From the NCBI GenBank assembly GCA_963828505.1, contig CAWHFM010000020.1, forward strand, positions 5,563 to 69,562: a DNA stretch of 64,000 bases, read 5' to 3'. Positions 9,218 to 17,577 of this stretch are shown piece after piece (the stretch's first letter is position 1; each line of letters starts with the position of its first letter). The stretch is from Bog-473 sp963828505. GTDB lineage: Bacteria; Actinomycetota; Acidimicrobiia; Acidimicrobiales; RAAP-2. Both the position numbers and the translations under genes were made by a program. Below the pieces are notes generated by a model. It was not told where the DNA came from, searched no databases, and worked only from the letters and a program-made list of their open reading frames with translations.

Positions 9218-10075
9218 CTACACCATTGTCTGTCCGGCGCTGACGTTCAACGCCTCCCCGGTGACCCCGCGGGCTTCCTCGGAGAGGAGCCAGCAGATCG
9301 CGGCGGCGATCTCGTCCGCGTCCTGGAGCCGGCCGAGCGGGATCTCCCGGGCGATCCACTGCGCCATGCGCTTGGGGCCGCCCTGGAGCACCTCGAACAT
9401 GCCGTCGCGATTGAGCAGATCGGTGTCGACCGTGCCGGGACACACGGCGTTGACCGAGATGCCCGCCGGACCGAGCTCGGCGGCCATGGTCTGGGTGAGG
9501 AGGATCACTCCGGCCTTGGCCGCGCAGTAGGCGCCGAGAAACGGGAAGGCGCGCTTTCCGGCCTGGCTCGACACATTGCAGATCCGGCCTCCCGTGCCCG
9601 CCTCCATCATCCGGGCCGCGCAGGCCTTGGACACCAGCCAGGTGCCGATGACGTTCACGTCGAGCACCCGGCGGAACTCAGCCGCAGTGACGTCGAGCAG
9701 CGGCCCCAGACCGAAACCGGGACCGCTCCCACCGGCGACGTTGGCCACCAGGGTGACCGTCCCGAGCTGCTCGGTGGCCTGCGCCACGGCGAGCTCGACG
9801 GCGACCTCGTCGGAGACGTCGGCCTCGAGCGTGACGGCCCGGACGCCGAGCGCTTCGATCTCGGCCTTGAGCGCGACGAGGTCGTCGGAGCCGGCGGTGC
9901 CGTGGTCGGGCGCCTCGGCGTAGGGACGGGCGATGTCGAGGCAGGCGACGTCGGCTCCGCCGGCGGCCAGGCGCAGGGCGGTGGACCGCCCGATGCCGCG
10001 AGGCCGGGCGGCGCCCGTCACCAGCGCGACCCGGCCTCCGAAGAGGCGCCCCGTGGGTGCGTGTGTGAGACTCAC
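9218..10075 (-). CDS. Short-chain dehydrogenase/reductase
   Basis: NAD(P)-dependent oxidoreductase of 285 residues, classical SDR. Seen: the Rossmann motif TGAARPRGIGRS near residue 20, Asp after the second strand (CLDIAR), which favours NAD(H), NVAG (here ANVAGG), the catalytic serine region NVSSQAG and the YCAAK active-site pair, then PGTVDTDL. Starts GTG at 10075. It heads a three-gene minus-strand operon with the frameshifted CrtC-like gene and the APH-like kinase, and is divergent from a zinc-type alcohol dehydrogenase only 38 bases away. The likely role is oxidation or reduction of a secondary alcohol in a degradation pathway; the substrate is unknown. Confidence 0.88.
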   Translation of the reverse strand: MSLTHAPTGRLFGGRVALVTGAARPRGIGRSTALRLAAGGADVACLDIARPYAEAPDHGTAGSDDLVALKAEIEALGVRAVTLEADVSDEVAVELAVAQATEQLGTVTLVANVAGGSGPGFGLGPLLDVTAAEFRRVLDVNVIGTWLVSKACAARMMEAGTGGRICNVSSQAGKRAFPFLGAYCAAKAGVILLTQTMAAELGPAGISVNAVCPGTVDTDLLNRDGMFEVLQGGPKRMAQWIAREIPLGRLQDADEIAAAICWLLSEEARGVTGEALNVSAGQTMV

Positions 10076-10113
10076 CTCGCAACCGTAACGGGGTGGGATG
10101 GCGTGATGCCGGC

Positions 10114-11181
10114 ATGAAAGCGGCGGTGACGAGGAAGGGCGCGCTGGTGGTCGACGACGTTCCCGAGGCGGTGCCGTCCTCGGGCCACGTCGTGGCCCGC
10201 TCCCTGGCGGCAGGGATCTGCGGTTCGGACCTCCACGCGCTGGGCGACTTCGCGCACTTCACCACCCTCATGGGCTCGGTCGGCGCGCCCGCCCTCGACC
10301 CCGCGGCCGACTGCGTGTTCGGCCACGAGTTCTGCGCCGAGATCGTCGAGCACGGGCCGGACACCGCGGGCACCCTCCCCGTCGGGACGCGCGTGTGCTC
10401 GGTCCCCATCGTCGTCGGCCCGACCGGCCTGGAGCAGATCGGCTACTCCAACGCGTACCCCGGGGCACTGGCCGAGCGTTTCGTGCTCCAGGAGCTGCTG
10501 CTCGTCCCGGTGCCCGACTCGGTCCCGACCGAACTGGCCGCGCTGACCGAGCCGCTCGCCGTGGGCGAGCACGCGGTGGGACTGGCCGGCCTCACCGAGC
10601 GCCAGCCGTGCCTCGTGGTCGGGTGCGGGCCAGTGGGTCTCGCCGTCGTCGCCGCGCTGAAGGGCCGAGGCCACGGTCCGGTCCTGGCGGCCGACTTCTC
10701 GCCGACGCGGCGCCGGCTAGCCGAGGCCTTCGGGGCCGACGAGGTGCTCGACCCGGCCGAGGGGTCCCCGCACGAGCGCTGGCCCGACTTCGGCGTGGCC
10801 CGGACGGTCATGGAGCGCATCGCCGCCGCCATGAGCGGCGCGACGGTGCCGGACCCTGTCGTCTTCGAGGCGGTGGGCCTGCCGGGCATGCTCCAGTCCC
10901 TCATCGCCGAAGCGCCACCGCGGAGCCGCATCGTCGTCGTCGGGGTGTGCATGCAGACCGATGCCATCGAACCCTTCATGGCCGTGACGAAGGAGATGGA
11001 GCTGCGCTTCTCGTTCGGCTACACGCCGGCCGAGTTCACGGCGACGCTCGAGCGGCTGGCGACAGGGGTTCCGGGCGCCGACGCGCTGGTGACGTCGACG
11101 GTGGACTTGGCCGGCGCTCCCGGCGCCTTCGAGACGCTGCGCACACCGGGCGAGCAGGGCAAGATCCTGGTGAGCCCGTGA
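10114..11181 (+). CDS. Medium-chain (zinc-type) alcohol dehydrogenase family protein
   Basis: 355-residue MDR-superfamily oxidoreductase. Catalytic-zinc ligands are present (Cys in AGICGSD and the His-Glu pair in VFGHEFCAE), and the nucleotide fold is marked by VVGCGPVGLAVVAA followed by an acidic residue (AADFSPTRR), suggesting NAD(H). I see no four-cysteine structural zinc loop, so it belongs to the single-zinc group. I chose ATG at 10114 (MKAAVTRKG, the usual MDR opening) over the GTG at 10093. It begins a plus-strand run with a luciferase-like monooxygenase, an epoxide-hydrolase-like enzyme and a serine hydrolase; this suggests one catabolic operon, though there is a 60-base gap before the next gene. 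Confidence 0.85.
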   Translation: MKAAVTRKGALVVDDVPEAVPSSGHVVARSLAAGICGSDLHALGDFAHFTTLMGSVGAPALDPAADCVFGHEFCAEIVEHGPDTAGTLPVGTRVCSVPIVVGPTGLEQIGYSNAYPGALAERFVLQELLLVPVPDSVPTELAALTEPLAVGEHAVGLAGLTERQPCLVVGCGPVGLAVVAALKGRGHGPVLAADFSPTRRRLAEAFGADEVLDPAEGSPHERWPDFGVARTVMERIAAAMSGATVPDPVVFEAVGLPGMLQSLIAEAPPRSRIVVVGVCMQTDAIEPFMAVTKEMELRFSFGYTPAEFTATLERLATGVPGADALVTSTVDLAGAPGAFETLRTPGEQGKILVSP

Positions 11182-11241
11182 GGGGACCGGCCATGGCACC
11201 TGAAATACGAGATACGAGACACGGAGACGACACGGAGAGCA

Positions 11242-12498
11242 ATGACGACCATTGAGGCCGACGGGCGATTGAAGTTCGGGATCTTCCTGGCCCCGTTCCA
11301 CCCGGTCGGGCAGAACCCGACCCTGGCGCTCGAGCGCGATCTGCAGCTGATTGAGCATCTCGACCGGCTGGGCTTCGACGAGGCGTGGATCGGCGAGCAC
11401 CACTCGGCGGGATACGAGATCATCGCCTCCCCCGAGGTCTTCATTGCGGCGGCGGCGCAACGCACGCGCCACATCCGCCTCGGAACCGGGGTGTCCTCCT
11501 TGCCGTACCACCACCCGTTCATGCTCGCCGACCGCATGGTCCTCCTCGACCACCTCACGCGGGGCCGGGTGATGATCGGGGCCGGCCCGGGGGCTCTGCC
11601 CTCCGACGCGTACATGATGGGCATCGACCCCGCCCGCCAGCGCGACATGATGGAGGAGGGACTCGAAGCGATCCTGCGCCTGCTCGCCGGCGAGACCGTG
11701 TCCATGGAGACCGATTGGTTCCGGCTGGTCAAGGCGCGGCTGCAACTGCGTCCCTACCAGCGTCCCCATCCCGAGGTCGGCGTGGCCGCCCAGGTCTCCC
11801 CGGCCGGTCCCCGAGCGGCGGGCCGATTCGGCTGCAGCCTCCTCTCCATCGGCGCCACGACAGCCGGCGGGTTCGACGTCCTCGGCTCCCACTGGCAGGT
11901 GATGGAGGAGCGTGCCGCCGAGTTCTCGACCACCGTCGACCGCAACCGCTGGCGCCTGGTCGGTCCCATGCACATCGCCGACACCAAGGAGCAGGCGGTG
12001 GCCGACGTCGCATTCGGCCTCGAGGAGTGGGTCGACTACTTCCAGCGGGTGGCGGCGTTGCCGCTGGCCCCGAACACCGAGAATTTCTCGTCGCTGGTCG
12101 ACGCGCTGAACGCTTCGGGCTTCGCCGTCATCGGCACGGTCGACGATGCCATCGCCCAGATCGCCCGGCTGCAGGACCAGTCCGGCGGGTTCGGCACCTT
12201 CCTGCTCATGGGCCACGACTGGGCCGACACCGAGGCCACGCGGCACTCCTACGAGCTCATCGCCCGTTATGTGGCGCCGCAGTTCCAGGACTCGGCGGCG
12301 TCACTCACCTCGAGCCGGGACTGGGCCGCCGAGAACCGGCCCGAGTTCATCGGCGCGGCGGGCAGCGCGGTGATGTCGGCGATTCAACGGCACCACGAGG
12401 AGAGGGCCGAGAAGGCCGAGCGCGCTGCCGCGGCGGCGGCCGGCGATGCCTCCGCCGATGTCGCGGTTGACGTGGAGGTGCCTGCGCCCGGTGCCTGA
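11242..12498 (+). CDS. LLM-class flavin-dependent monooxygenase (luciferase-like)
   Basis: 418-residue TIM-barrel flavoenzyme of the bacterial-luciferase-like family. The N-terminal half shows the family pattern: KFGIFLAPFHPVGQNP, DEAWIGEHHSAGYE, then RLGTGVSSLPYHHP and GRVMIGAGPGALPSDA. Overall it most resembles the limonene-monooxygenase / alkanal-monooxygenase type that uses FMNH2 (or F420H2 in relatives) and oxygen; which one cannot be decided here. GGAGAG lies 2 bases before the ATG. The C-terminal 40 residues are Ala/Glu-rich and probably disordered. The 3' end overlaps the start of the epoxide-hydrolase-like gene by 8 bases. A monooxygenase followed by an epoxide hydrolase is the classical order for alkene or terpene breakdown, which is inference for this locus. 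Confidence 0.85.
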   Translation: MTTIEADGRLKFGIFLAPFHPVGQNPTLALERDLQLIEHLDRLGFDEAWIGEHHSAGYEIIASPEVFIAAAAQRTRHIRLGTGVSSLPYHHPFMLADRMVLLDHLTRGRVMIGAGPGALPSDAYMMGIDPARQRDMMEEGLEAILRLLAGETVSMETDWFRLVKARLQLRPYQRPHPEVGVAAQVSPAGPRAAGRFGCSLLSIGATTAGGFDVLGSHWQVMEERAAEFSTTVDRNRWRLVGPMHIADTKEQAVADVAFGLEEWVDYFQRVAALPLAPNTENFSSLVDALNASGFAVIGTVDDAIAQIARLQDQSGGFGTFLLMGHDWADTEATRHSYELIARYVAPQFQDSAASLTSSRDWAAENRPEFIGAAGSAVMSAIQRHHEERAEKAERAAAAAAGDASADVAVDVEVPAPGA

Positions 12499-13477
12499 CC
12501 AACGGACCGCCATCGTCCACGAGCAGATCCCGGCCAACGGGGTGGAGCTGCACGTCGCCTCAGCCGGGCCTTCCGACGGTGCGCCGGTCGTGCTCTGCCA
12601 CGGTTTCCCAGAGCTCTGGTACTCGTGGCGCCACCAGCTCGCCGCGCTGGCGCAGGCCGGTTACCGGGCGCTCGCACTCGACCTGCGAGGTTACGGCGGC
12701 AGCTCGCACCCGAAGGAAGTTTCCGCCTACGGCTCGGACCAGCTGACCGGCGACCTGTGCGGCCTGCTCGACCACTACGGCTACGAGAAGGCCGCATTCG
12801 TCGGCCACGACTGGGGTGCCATGGTCGTGTGGGAGATGGGGCGGTTGCACCCTGACCGGGTCGCGTCCATCTGCAACATGAGCGTGCCCTACACGAATGC
12901 GTCGGGCAAGCCGACGGAGATCTTCGAGGCGATCTTCGCCGGGAAGTTCTTCTACATGCTCTACTTCCAAGAGGTCGGGCCGGCCGAGGCCGAATTCGAT
13001 TCGGACCCGCGCCGCTTCGTGCGGTCCCTCCTCTACTCCGCCAGCGCCCAGGGCATGGCCGACGGGCGCGGGGTGATGCCCGACGCTCCCCGGGAGGGGA
13101 CGCGGTTCATGGACGTCCTGACGCCGGCACCCGAGGTGTTGCCGGCGTGGCTCGACGAGCACGATGTCGACGTCTACGTCGAGGGGCTCTCGCAGGGCGG
13201 GCTGTTCGGGCCGGCCTCCTTCTACCGGAACATGGACGCCAACTGGGAGCGCTCCAAGGATCTGCCTTCGACGCTCTACACCATGCCGACCGGTTTCGTC
13301 ACGGGCGCGCTCGACCCCGTGCAGCAGATGATGCCCGGAGCCACCGAGACGATGGCCGAGGCGCTGCCCGACTTCCGCGGCACGACCGTGGTCGAGGGCG
13401 CGGGGCACTGGGTCCAACAGGAGCGGCCCGAGGAGACCAGCGAGGCGCTGCTGGCGTTCCTCGCCGGAACGAGCTGA
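12491..13477 (+). CDS. Alpha/beta hydrolase, epoxide-hydrolase-like
   Basis: 328-residue alpha/beta-hydrolase. Seen: the HGFPE oxyanion motif (HGFPELWYSWRHQ), the nucleophile elbow GHDWGAMVVW with aspartate as nucleophile (the epoxide hydrolase / dehalogenase signature rather than serine), a cap segment ending SFYRNMDANWE, whose Tyr fits the epoxide-activating tyrosine, the acid in TGALDPV, and the catalytic histidine in GAGHWVQQERPEE. GTG at 12491 overlaps the upstream monooxygenase stop by 8 bases; an upstream ATG at 12446 is possible but adds a basic, unconserved stretch. Likely opens an epoxide to a diol; the substrate is not predictable. Confidence 0.84.
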   Translation: MPDQRTAIVHEQIPANGVELHVASAGPSDGAPVVLCHGFPELWYSWRHQLAALAQAGYRALALDLRGYGGSSHPKEVSAYGSDQLTGDLCGLLDHYGYEKAAFVGHDWGAMVVWEMGRLHPDRVASICNMSVPYTNASGKPTEIFEAIFAGKFFYMLYFQEVGPAEAEFDSDPRRFVRSLLYSASAQGMADGRGVMPDAPREGTRFMDVLTPAPEVLPAWLDEHDVDVYVEGLSQGGLFGPASFYRNMDANWERSKDLPSTLYTMPTGFVTGALDPVQQMMPGATETMAEALPDFRGTTVVEGAGHWVQQERPEETSEALLAFLAGTS

Positions 13478-13490
13478 CGCGCGCCGCAAG

Positions 13491-14567
13491 GTGAGCGGCC
13501 CGGGCCCGACCCTCCCGCCGCTGCCGCGCCAGCCCGACGGGGTGCCGTGGCCGACGGAAGGATGGCCGACCGGCGACCTGCCCCCGGGGGTCGACCTCGA
13601 GCTGCCGCTGGCGCAGGCCTTCGACGAGGAAGGCCCTTTGGCCGTCACTTTCGCCGTCGTCGTCGTGCACCGCGGCCGGCTCGTCTACGAGCGCTACGCC
13701 GGCTCCATTGAGCACCTCGACGCGCCGCCCACCCCCGTGGCGGCCGACACCCCGCTACTCAGCTGGTCGATGGCCAAGTCGGTGCTGCACGCCGTCGTGG
13801 GCATCCTGGCGGGGAGCGGGCGGCTCGACCTCGACGCGCCGGCACGCGTACCCGAGTGGTCGGATGCAGCCGACCCTCGTCACGCCATCACGCCGCGCCA
13901 GTTGCTCGCCATGCGCGACGGGCTCGACTTCGTCGAGGACTACGTCGACGACCGGGTCTCCGACGTGATCACCATGCTCTTCGGCGACGGCCGCGTCGAC
14001 ATGGCGCACTTCGCCGCCGACCGGCCGCTCGCCGGCGCGCCAGGTGAGCGCTTCAACTACTCGTCTGGGACGTCGAACGTCCTCTCGGGCGTGGTGGCGC
14101 GGACGGTGGGTCCCGGCGAGACGTACGCCCGCTTCCTGCACGCCCGGCTCTTCGATCCGCTCGGCATGGCGAGCGCCGACCCCGAGTTCGACGCGGCGGG
14201 CACCTGGATCGCCTCGTCGTTCGTGCGCGCCACGGCGCGCGACTTCGCCCGTTTCGGGCTGCTCTACCTGCGCGACGGCGTCTGGGAGGGCACCCGGCTC
14301 CTGCCGGCGGGCTGGGTCGACTCGGCCCGCACCATGGTCTCGGACGACCCTGAGGACGGTCCTTACGGCGCGCACTGGTGGGGCGTGGCGGGCGACACCC
14401 TCGGCACCTTCCGCGCCTCGGGCTACGAGGGCCAGTCCATCACCGTGTGCCCGTCACTCGACCTCGTCGTCGTACGGCTGGGCAAGACGCCCCTCGACCG
14501 CACGCCGCTGCTGGCGCCGTGGCGGGCCTCCATGGTGGCGGCGTTCGAGCGGGCCCGCACCGCCTGA
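13491..14567 (+). CDS. Class-C-beta-lactamase-like serine hydrolase
   Basis: 358-residue serine hydrolase of the penicillin-binding / class C beta-lactamase fold, probably an esterase or peptidase. The SxxK motif is SMAK in LLSWSMAKSVLH, the second motif appears as NYSSGTSN (Tyr retained), and the family stretch GDGLDF-like MRDGLDFVEDY lies between. There is no signal peptide, so it is expected in the cytoplasm, unlike true beta-lactamases. The GTG start is directly preceded by AAGG and lies 13 bases after the hydrolase stop, making it the last gene of the plus-strand run from 10114. Convergent with the Ddn-like gene 7 bases away. Confidence 0.82.
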   Translation: MSGPGPTLPPLPRQPDGVPWPTEGWPTGDLPPGVDLELPLAQAFDEEGPLAVTFAVVVVHRGRLVYERYAGSIEHLDAPPTPVAADTPLLSWSMAKSVLHAVVGILAGSGRLDLDAPARVPEWSDAADPRHAITPRQLLAMRDGLDFVEDYVDDRVSDVITMLFGDGRVDMAHFAADRPLAGAPGERFNYSSGTSNVLSGVVARTVGPGETYARFLHARLFDPLGMASADPEFDAAGTWIASSFVRATARDFARFGLLYLRDGVWEGTRLLPAGWVDSARTMVSDDPEDGPYGAHWWGVAGDTLGTFRASGYEGQSITVCPSLDLVVVRLGKTPLDRTPLLAPWRASMVAAFERARTA

Positions 14568-14574
14568 GCCTGCG

Positions 14575-15027
14575 TCAGCTCGCGACCGGGCTGGCCACGA
14601 AGACGGGGATCTGGCGGTCCGTCTTCTCCTGGTACTCGGCGTAGGGCGGGTAGGCGGCCACCGCCTTCTCCCACCAGCGGGCCTTCTCGTCCCCCGTGAC
14701 TTCGCGGACGGTCACGCGGAAGGGTGCCGGGCCGTCCTGAACCGCCACCTCGTCGGGATGCGCCACCAGGTTGTAGAACCACTCGGGGTTCTCGGGCGCG
14801 CCGCCCTTGGAGGCCACCAGGGCGTACTCACCCTCGTGCTCGACCCGCATGACCGGGTTCTTGCGGAGTTTGCCGCTGCGGTGCCCTCGCGTGGTCACCA
14901 CGATGATGGGCATCCCCGTATCGAGCAGCGTGTTGGCGCGCTGCCCGCCGGAAGCCTCGTACTCGTTCACCTGCTCGCGCACCCAGTCCGACGGGCTGGG
15001 TTCGTAGTCGCCTTGGAGTGTCACCAT
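14575..15027 (-). CDS. Ddn-like nitroreductase-family protein (F420-associated)
   Basis: 150-residue split-barrel protein of the deazaflavin-dependent nitroreductase (Ddn, formerly DUF385) family. Seen: PIIVVTTRGHRSGKLRKNPVMR, the usual core, then YALVASKGG and PEWFYNLVAHPDEV. Characterised members use reduced cofactor F420 to reduce quinones or nitro compounds; others bind lipids. The family is largely confined to actinobacteria and some archaea, which supports the lineage call. ATG at 15027 is 29 bases from the divergent cyclase-family gene. Confidence 0.88.
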   Translation of the reverse strand: MVTLQGDYEPSPSDWVREQVNEYEASGGQRANTLLDTGMPIIVVTTRGHRSGKLRKNPVMRVEHEGEYALVASKGGAPENPEWFYNLVAHPDEVAVQDGPAPFRVTVREVTGDEKARWWEKAVAAYPPYAEYQEKTDRQIPVFVASPVAS

Positions 15028-15056
15028 GGCGCCAGCGTAGGCGTGAGTGGATCGAT

Positions 15057-15983
15057 ATGGTCCGGTGCGTGGCCGCGCCGAAGGACCCCATGCCGGGCGG
15101 GGAGGTCCTCGGCTTCCACCGCACGCTCTCGAACTGGGGACGCTGGGGACCCGAGGACGAGCGGGGCGCCCTGAACCTGATCACGCCCGAGGTGACGGCC
15201 GCCGCGGCCGCCACCGTGCGCTCGGGCCGGACCGTCTCGTGCGCCCGCCCGATCGACACCCGGGCTTCGCCTGACAACCCGGTGCCCGCGACCCACGTCA
15301 TGCTCGGGACACACGCCGACGGTATGGGATCGGACTCCCTGGCCATCGCACCGCACGGTTTCGCCACCAGCCACGTCGACGCCCTGTGCCACGTCTTCCA
15401 CGAGGGCCGGCTCTACAACGGCTACGACGCCGCGACCGTCACGGCCGGTGGCGCGGGCCGCCTCGGCATCCACCACCTTTGCTCGGGGATCGTGACCCGC
15501 GGCGTCCTCCTCGACGTCGCGGCCGCTCGGGGCACGGACGCGCTCGAGCCGGGGGAACCGGTGTATCCCGAGGACCTGGAGGCGGCCGAGGCGGCGGCCG
15601 CCCGGCGCGTGCGGGCGGGCGACGCCCTGCTGGTACGGACGGGGCGCTGGCGCTGGCGCGACGAGCACGGTCCGTGGAACGCGGCGCAAGTCCTGGCCGG
15701 CCTCCACGCCTCGTGCCTGCCGTGGCTACGCCAGCGGGACGTGGCCGTCTTGGGGGGTGACGGGGTGTCCGACGTGCTCCCGTCCCTCGTCGAGGGCGTG
15801 CCGCTGCCGGTCCACTCCGTGGGGATCGTGGCCATGGGCCTCCACCTCATGGACAACCTCGACCTCGAGGCGCTCACCGTCGCATGTGCACGCGAGCGGC
15901 GTTCGGACTTCCTGCTCGCCGTCGCGCCCCTCGTGGTCCAGCGTGGCACCGCGTCGCCGGTGAACCCCATCGCTGTCTTCTGA
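15057..15983 (+). CDS. Cyclase-family metal-dependent hydrolase (kynurenine-formamidase-like)
   Basis: 308-residue protein of the cyclase / KynB superfamily. The metal-binding signature H-x-D-x-x-x-H is visible as SHVDALCHVF, and TGRWRWRDEHGPW with VLGGDGVSDVLP matches the longer actinobacterial branch annotated as cyclase or isatin-hydrolase-like. It probably hydrolyses an amide or lactone/lactam bond using a divalent metal; the substrate is unknown. I chose ATG at 15057 (GAGTGG upstream) rather than the frame start at 15018. It closes the catabolic block and is convergent with pyrE, 13 bases away. Confidence 0.82.
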   Translation: MVRCVAAPKDPMPGGEVLGFHRTLSNWGRWGPEDERGALNLITPEVTAAAAATVRSGRTVSCARPIDTRASPDNPVPATHVMLGTHADGMGSDSLAIAPHGFATSHVDALCHVFHEGRLYNGYDAATVTAGGAGRLGIHHLCSGIVTRGVLLDVAAARGTDALEPGEPVYPEDLEAAEAAAARRVRAGDALLVRTGRWRWRDEHGPWNAAQVLAGLHASCLPWLRQRDVAVLGGDGVSDVLPSLVEGVPLPVHSVGIVAMGLHLMDNLDLEALTVACARERRSDFLLAVAPLVVQRGTASPVNPIAVF

Positions 15984-15996
15984 GCCGGCTTTCCGG

Positions 15997-16548
15997 TCAG
16001 CCGCCCTCGTAGGGGAATCCGAGGTCGGGGGCGCTCAGGACGGCCCGGAACTCCAGCCCTTCGGCGGCCGCCATGGCCTCGGCCGTCCCGCCGCGGTCGA
16101 CGACCGCCACCAGGAGCACGACCTCCGCCCCGGCCTCGGCCACGGCGTGCGCCGCACTGAGCAGGGACGTGCCCCGGGTCACCGTGTCTTCGGTGACGAC
16201 GACGCGGTCCCCCGGGTCGAGGGCACCGGCGATGCGCCCCCCGGCACCGTGGTCCTTGGCCTCTTTGCGCACGCTGAACGCCTTGAGGGGCCTCCCTCGC
16301 GTCGCCGCCACCCCGGCGGTCACGAAGGCGACCGGGTCGGCGCCCATGGTCAGCCCGCCGATGGCGGTGGCCTCGGGCGGCATCAGGGCGAGCACGGCTT
16401 CTGCGACGAGCAGCATGGCCTCGGGCCGGCACACGGTCTGCTTCGAGTCGATGAACCAGGTGCTCGTGCGGCCCGACTTGAGCGTGAAGTTCCCCCGCTT
16501 GACCGAGTGGGTGAGCAGGTGGTCGCGCAGCGCGTCCCTTGGGCTCAC
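15997..16548 (-). CDS. pyrE: Orotate phosphoribosyltransferase
   Basis: Joins orotate to PRPP to form OMP, step five of pyrimidine synthesis, in the cytoplasm. 183 residues, normal length. Seen: KRGNFTLKSGRTSTWFIDSK at the N-terminus, the substrate/PRPP loop SVRKEAKDHGAGG and the PRPP-binding motif VVVTEDTVTRGTSL. The start overlaps the stop of purM by 4 bases (ATGA type), so translation is coupled and pyrE is the last gene of the purL-purF-purM transcript. Pairing pyrE with purine genes gives co-regulation of two PRPP-consuming pathways; no regulatory site specific to it was found. Confidence 0.95.
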   Translation of the reverse strand: MSPRDALRDHLLTHSVKRGNFTLKSGRTSTWFIDSKQTVCRPEAMLLVAEAVLALMPPEATAIGGLTMGADPVAFVTAGVAATRGRPLKAFSVRKEAKDHGAGGRIAGALDPGDRVVVTEDTVTRGTSLLSAAHAVAEAGAEVVLLVAVVDRGGTAEAMAAAEGLEFRAVLSAPDLGFPYEGG

Positions 16549-17573
16549 GCGAAGCGCACGCCCGGCCCGCCGCCCACGACCGACCCGATGGCCATGGCCG
16601 GCTGCCCGGCCGACGCCAGCACGTCGAGCACGTCACCGGCGGCGGCCGCGTCGACGACGAGGAGCATGCCGAGGCCGCGGTTGAAGACCCGGTCCATCTC
16701 GGCCTCCTCGACCGCGCCGAAGCGCTGGATCTCCCCGAAGACCCGGGGCTCGTGCCAGCTCGACCGGTCGAGCTCCGCGCCGAGGTCGGCGGGAAGTGCC
16801 CGGGGCAGGTTGCCCACGATCCCGCCGCCGGTCACGTGGGCGCACGCGTGCAGGGCCGGACCGCACCGCCGGCGGACCTCCAGGACGGCCGGGGTGTAGA
16901 CGACCGAAGGGCGCAGCAGCTCGTCGGCCATCGAGTGCTCCGCGCCGGCCCACGCCGCGTCGTCGAGGGACCGGCCCGCCCGCTCGAGCAGCACGTGCCG
17001 GGCGAGGGTGTAGCCGTTCGACCGCAGGCCCGGCGACGGGAGGCCGACAACGGCGTCGCCGGCGCGCACCCGGTCCGGACCGAGTTGGGTCCCCCCCTCG
17101 ACGGCCCCGACGGCGAAGCCGGCCAAGTCGAGGTCGTCGTCCGCCATCACCCCGGGATGCTCGGCCGTCTCACCCCCGATCAGCGCGCACCCGGCCAGAC
17201 GGCAGCCTTCGTGGATGCCCGACACCACGGTGGCGACGCGGTCCGGGTCGACACGGCCGGTGACCACGTAGTCGAGGAAGAACAGGGGCTCGGCGCCGAC
17301 GCACACGAGGTCGTCCACGCACATGGCCACGAGGTCGATGCCCACGGTCTCGTAGCGCCCGGTCGCCCGCGCCACCTCGAGCTTGGTGCCGACGCCGTCG
17401 GTCGAGGCCACGAGCACCGGGTGGTCGTAGCGCGAGGTGTCGAGTGGGAACTGGCCGGCGAAGCCGCCGATGCCCGCCACCATGCCCCGGATCCGTTCGA
17501 CCGCGGCCTCGCCCGCGGCGATGTCGACGCCGGCGGCGGCATAGCTGGCACCGGCGCCGGCCCGCTGGCCCAC
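16545..17573 (-). CDS. purM: Phosphoribosylformylglycinamidine cyclo-ligase (AIR synthetase)
   Basis: Closes the imidazole ring: FGAM plus ATP gives AIR. 342 residues, full length. Recognisable segments: SYAAAGVDIAAGEAAVERI, LVASTDGVGTKLEVA, the DLVAMCVDDLVCVGAEPLFF core, IGGETAEHPGVM and the ATP-site TGGGIVGNLPR. Starts GTG at 17573, 4 bases after the purF stop, and overlaps pyrE by 4 bases. The third gene of a tightly packed minus-strand operon. Confidence 0.96.
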   Translation of the reverse strand: MGQRAGAGASYAAAGVDIAAGEAAVERIRGMVAGIGGFAGQFPLDTSRYDHPVLVASTDGVGTKLEVARATGRYETVGIDLVAMCVDDLVCVGAEPLFFLDYVVTGRVDPDRVATVVSGIHEGCRLAGCALIGGETAEHPGVMADDDLDLAGFAVGAVEGGTQLGPDRVRAGDAVVGLPSPGLRSNGYTLARHVLLERAGRSLDDAAWAGAEHSMADELLRPSVVYTPAVLEVRRRCGPALHACAHVTGGGIVGNLPRALPADLGAELDRSSWHEPRVFGEIQRFGAVEEAEMDRVFNRGLGMLLVVDAAAAGDVLDVLASAGQPAMAIGSVVGGGPGVRFA

Positions 17574-17577
17574 GCTC

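Noticed and set aside
13491..14567. Beta-lactamase
   Set aside because: No signal peptide, and the second and third active-site motifs are esterase-like rather than those of class C enzymes.
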